Below are positions 6,383-7,737 of a stretch of DNA of 7,737 nucleotides, piece by piece. The first letter of the stretch is position 1; each line of letters begins with the position of its first letter. The translations under genes were made by a program, and so were the position numbers. The notes below the pieces were generated by a model that saw nothing but the letters and a program-made list of their open reading frames with translations, was not told the DNA's origin and made no database searches. Source of the DNA: a bacterium (lineage in GTDB: Bacteria; DRYD01; JALUEN01); NCBI GenBank assembly GCA_027052755.1, contig JALUEN010000242.1:1-7737 (forward strand), in the 5' to 3' direction.

Positions 6383-6479
6383 AAAACTCTCAGAAATTGA
6401 ACTCCTCTATACGTTAGCGGCCTCTCAACTCTCTATTTATATTAACTGAGAATTTAAATCAACCTCCTAAAGTAGCCGA
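6383..6479. promoter_or_regulatory. AT-rich divergent promoter region between the methyltransferase and cstA
   Basis: The two genes face away from each other across 138 bases (6354-6491), so both promoters should be here. The AT-rich core is TATTTATATTAA near 6434-6445. On the plus strand, TATATT (6438-6443) could be a -10 for cstA, but no good -35 stands 17 bases before it. On the minus strand, TTGATT and TATAAA lie about 15 bases apart and could serve the methyltransferase. A direct repeat ACTCCTC occurs at 6361-6367 and 6401-6407. None of the hexamer assignments is strong. Confidence 0.35.
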
Positions 6480-6486
6480 GAGGTGA
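6480..6486 (+). promoter_or_regulatory. Ribosome binding site of cstA
   Basis: GAGGTGA lies 5 bases before ATG 6492 and fully matches the anti-Shine-Dalgarno complement. It supports this ATG as the cstA start. Confidence 0.8.
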
Positions 6487-6491
6487 GCGTA

Positions 6492-7737
6492 ATGAGTGCG
6501 GTCATAGCTATAATTGGAGTCCTAGCTTTCATTATAGCTTACTTGACCTGGGGCAAGCTTCTAGAGAGGATTCTCCAGGTTAACCCAAGCGAGCCGACAC
6601 CAGCAGTAACTAAGTACGACGGGGTAGATTACGTACCAGCTAAGAACTGGCTTATCCTCTTCGGACATCACTTCTCCAGCATAGCTGGAGCTGCACCGAT
6701 AATAGGGCCAGTGATAGCGCTAAGTATATGGGGTTGGGGACCAGCAGTAGCTTGGATAATACTAGGAAGCATATTCATGGGCGGAGTACATGATATGTCA
6801 TCGTTAGTCATATCCATAAAACACGAGGGGAAAAGCATTGGAGAGATATCTGAGGATATAATAAGCTCAAAGGCTAAGGTGCTGCTTTCGGGTTTCGTAC
6901 TCCTCACTCTGATATTAATAGTTGCCGTGTTCGCCTACCTAGCCAGCAAAACTTTAGTAGCAGAACCAGGTGTAGTTTTCCCCTCATTAGGACTTATCCC
7001 TGTCGCTATGTTAATAGGTTTCGCTATGTATAATCTGAGGTGGAACAGGACACTACTAACGATCATCGGTTTAATTCTACTAGGTGGATTATTGTGGCTA
7101 GGGTTAAAGTACCCAGTTAGCGTAGGCAATGTCAAGTTCTGGTTAGTGGTCTTTCTCATATACGCTGGGATAGCATCCGTGCTTCCAGTTCACATACTGC
7201 TCCAACCTAGGGACTACCTAAGCTCATTTCTCCTGTTCTTCGGAATAGGAGTAGGACTCCTCGGTATCCTAATCACTAGGGATCCTATTAAGGTACCCAT
7301 TTGGGTCAAATCAGGTTTAGCTTGGGGTAAAGGGGAATGGTCAGAGCCTCTATTTCCCCTGTTGTTCGTAACCATAGCCTGTGGAGCCATCTCAGGTTTT
7401 CACTCCTTAGTGGCCTCAGGGACCACCTCAAAACAGTTAGCCTCTCAAGCTCACGCCAGGCGAATTGGGTACGGTGCCATGTTGATGGAGGGGCTTTTAG
7501 CCTTAATCGCCACCTTAGTAGTAGCTAGTGGTTTCAGTAATTTAACTGAGGTCCGAGAACTCATCAACTCCCTTGGACCTATAAAGGTCTTCAGTCAGGG
7601 TTTTCACTCAGCTACGAAGCCACTCCTAGGGAGTCTAGCGGGGGGAATAGCGATAATAATCCTTAACTCCTTCATCTTAACCACATTAGATACAGCCACT
7701 AGGATAAGCAGGTATATCATCCAGGAGTTACTCAATC
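6492..7737 (+). CDS. cstA: Carbon starvation protein CstA, 3' end beyond the window
   Basis: CstA is a many-helix cytoplasmic membrane transporter. Family members take up peptides or pyruvate, often when carbon is scarce. The frame is open from ATG 6492 to the window end: 415 codons, no stop. Family motifs appear in order: FGHHFSSIAGAAPIIGP at 57-73, GGVHDMSSLVISIKHEGKS at 97-115, LPVHILLQPRDYL at 231-243, CGAISGFHSLVASGTTSK at 297-314 and TLDTATRISRYIIQEL at 398-413. Hydrophobic helices include about 2-19, 66-96, 129-150, 166-180, 186-204, 215-232, 243-260, 285-303, 327-347 and 379-397. Family members are about 550-700 residues, so roughly a quarter or more is missing to the right. It is transcribed away from the methyltransferase and is probably a separate unit. 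Codon choice matches the rest of the window, so there is no sign of transfer. Confidence 0.95.
   Translation, partial: MSAVIAIIGVLAFIIAYLTWGKLLERILQVNPSEPTPAVTKYDGVDYVPAKNWLILFGHHFSSIAGAAPIIGPVIALSIWGWGPAVAWIILGSIFMGGVHDMSSLVISIKHEGKSIGEISEDIISSKAKVLLSGFVLLTLILIVAVFAYLASKTLVAEPGVVFPSLGLIPVAMLIGFAMYNLRWNRTLLTIIGLILLGGLLWLGLKYPVSVGNVKFWLVVFLIYAGIASVLPVHILLQPRDYLSSFLLFFGIGVGLLGILITRDPIKVPIWVKSGLAWGKGEWSEPLFPLLFVTIACGAISGFHSLVASGTTSKQLASQAHARRIGYGAMLMEGLLALIATLVVASGFSNLTEVRELINSLGPIKVFSQGFHSATKPLLGSLAGGIAIIILNSFILTTLDTATRISRYIIQELLN

Noticed and set aside
1..7737. Archaeal origin, suggested at first by ATA/AGG codon use, T-run after the tRNA and lack of encoded CCA
   Set aside because: The D-arm and variable arm of the tRNA-Leu are bacterial in type, and YihY and DprA fit bacteria better.
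1..7737. CRISPR arrays, insertion sequences, phage genes, riboswitches and toxin-antitoxin pairs
   Set aside because: No regularly spaced repeats, transposase or integrase motifs, terminal inverted repeats or recognisable riboswitch cores were seen.

Overview
The window looks like a piece of a bacterial chromosome, probably from a thermophile or a deep-branching lineage. The strongest domain evidence is the tRNA-Leu(UAA), whose D-arm and long variable arm follow the bacterial class II leucine pattern. Good Shine-Dalgarno sites (one is GGAGGTGA) and the YihY and DprA families agree with this. The tRNA carries no encoded CCA. Base composition is moderate to low in G+C, Arg is mostly AGG/AGA, Ile often ATA and Leu often CTA/TTA. 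The tetramer CTAG is unusually common. I cannot name a phylum from the sequence alone.

Layout. Bases 1-935 (+ strand) hold a membrane protein of a bacterial PH-like type. It appears to be split by a -1 frameshift near 183-216: a C-terminal fragment in one frame (1-216) is followed by a second module in another frame (listed as 270-935, but coding-like from about 198). Bases 915-4921 (- strand) hold, in transcription order, tRNA-Leu(UAA), a YihY/BrkB-family membrane protein, the DNA-uptake protein DprA, and a fused formimidoyltransferase-cyclodeaminase (FTCD). The last three lie so close together that they are probably one operon. FTCD overlaps the + strand gene tail to tail by 21 bases. Bases 4977-6353 (- strand) hold a beta-class DNA methyltransferase with no visible restriction partner. 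Bases 6354-6491 are a divergent intergenic region. Bases 6492-7737 (+ strand) hold the first 415 codons of CstA, which runs off the end of the window.

How the genes relate. FTCD channels the formimino group of formiminoglutamate from histidine breakdown into the folate pool. DprA handles incoming single-stranded DNA in transformation. YihY-family proteins are membrane proteins of unsettled function. CstA imports peptides or pyruvate. I see no single pathway joining them. The minus-strand cluster looks like a housekeeping-type operon next to a probably mobile or orphan methyltransferase.

I found no convincing new multi-gene system. The points most worth a second look are the split PH-like membrane gene, the CTAG enrichment, the solitary methyltransferase with a possible hairpin over its ribosome binding site, and the overlapping convergent gene ends.
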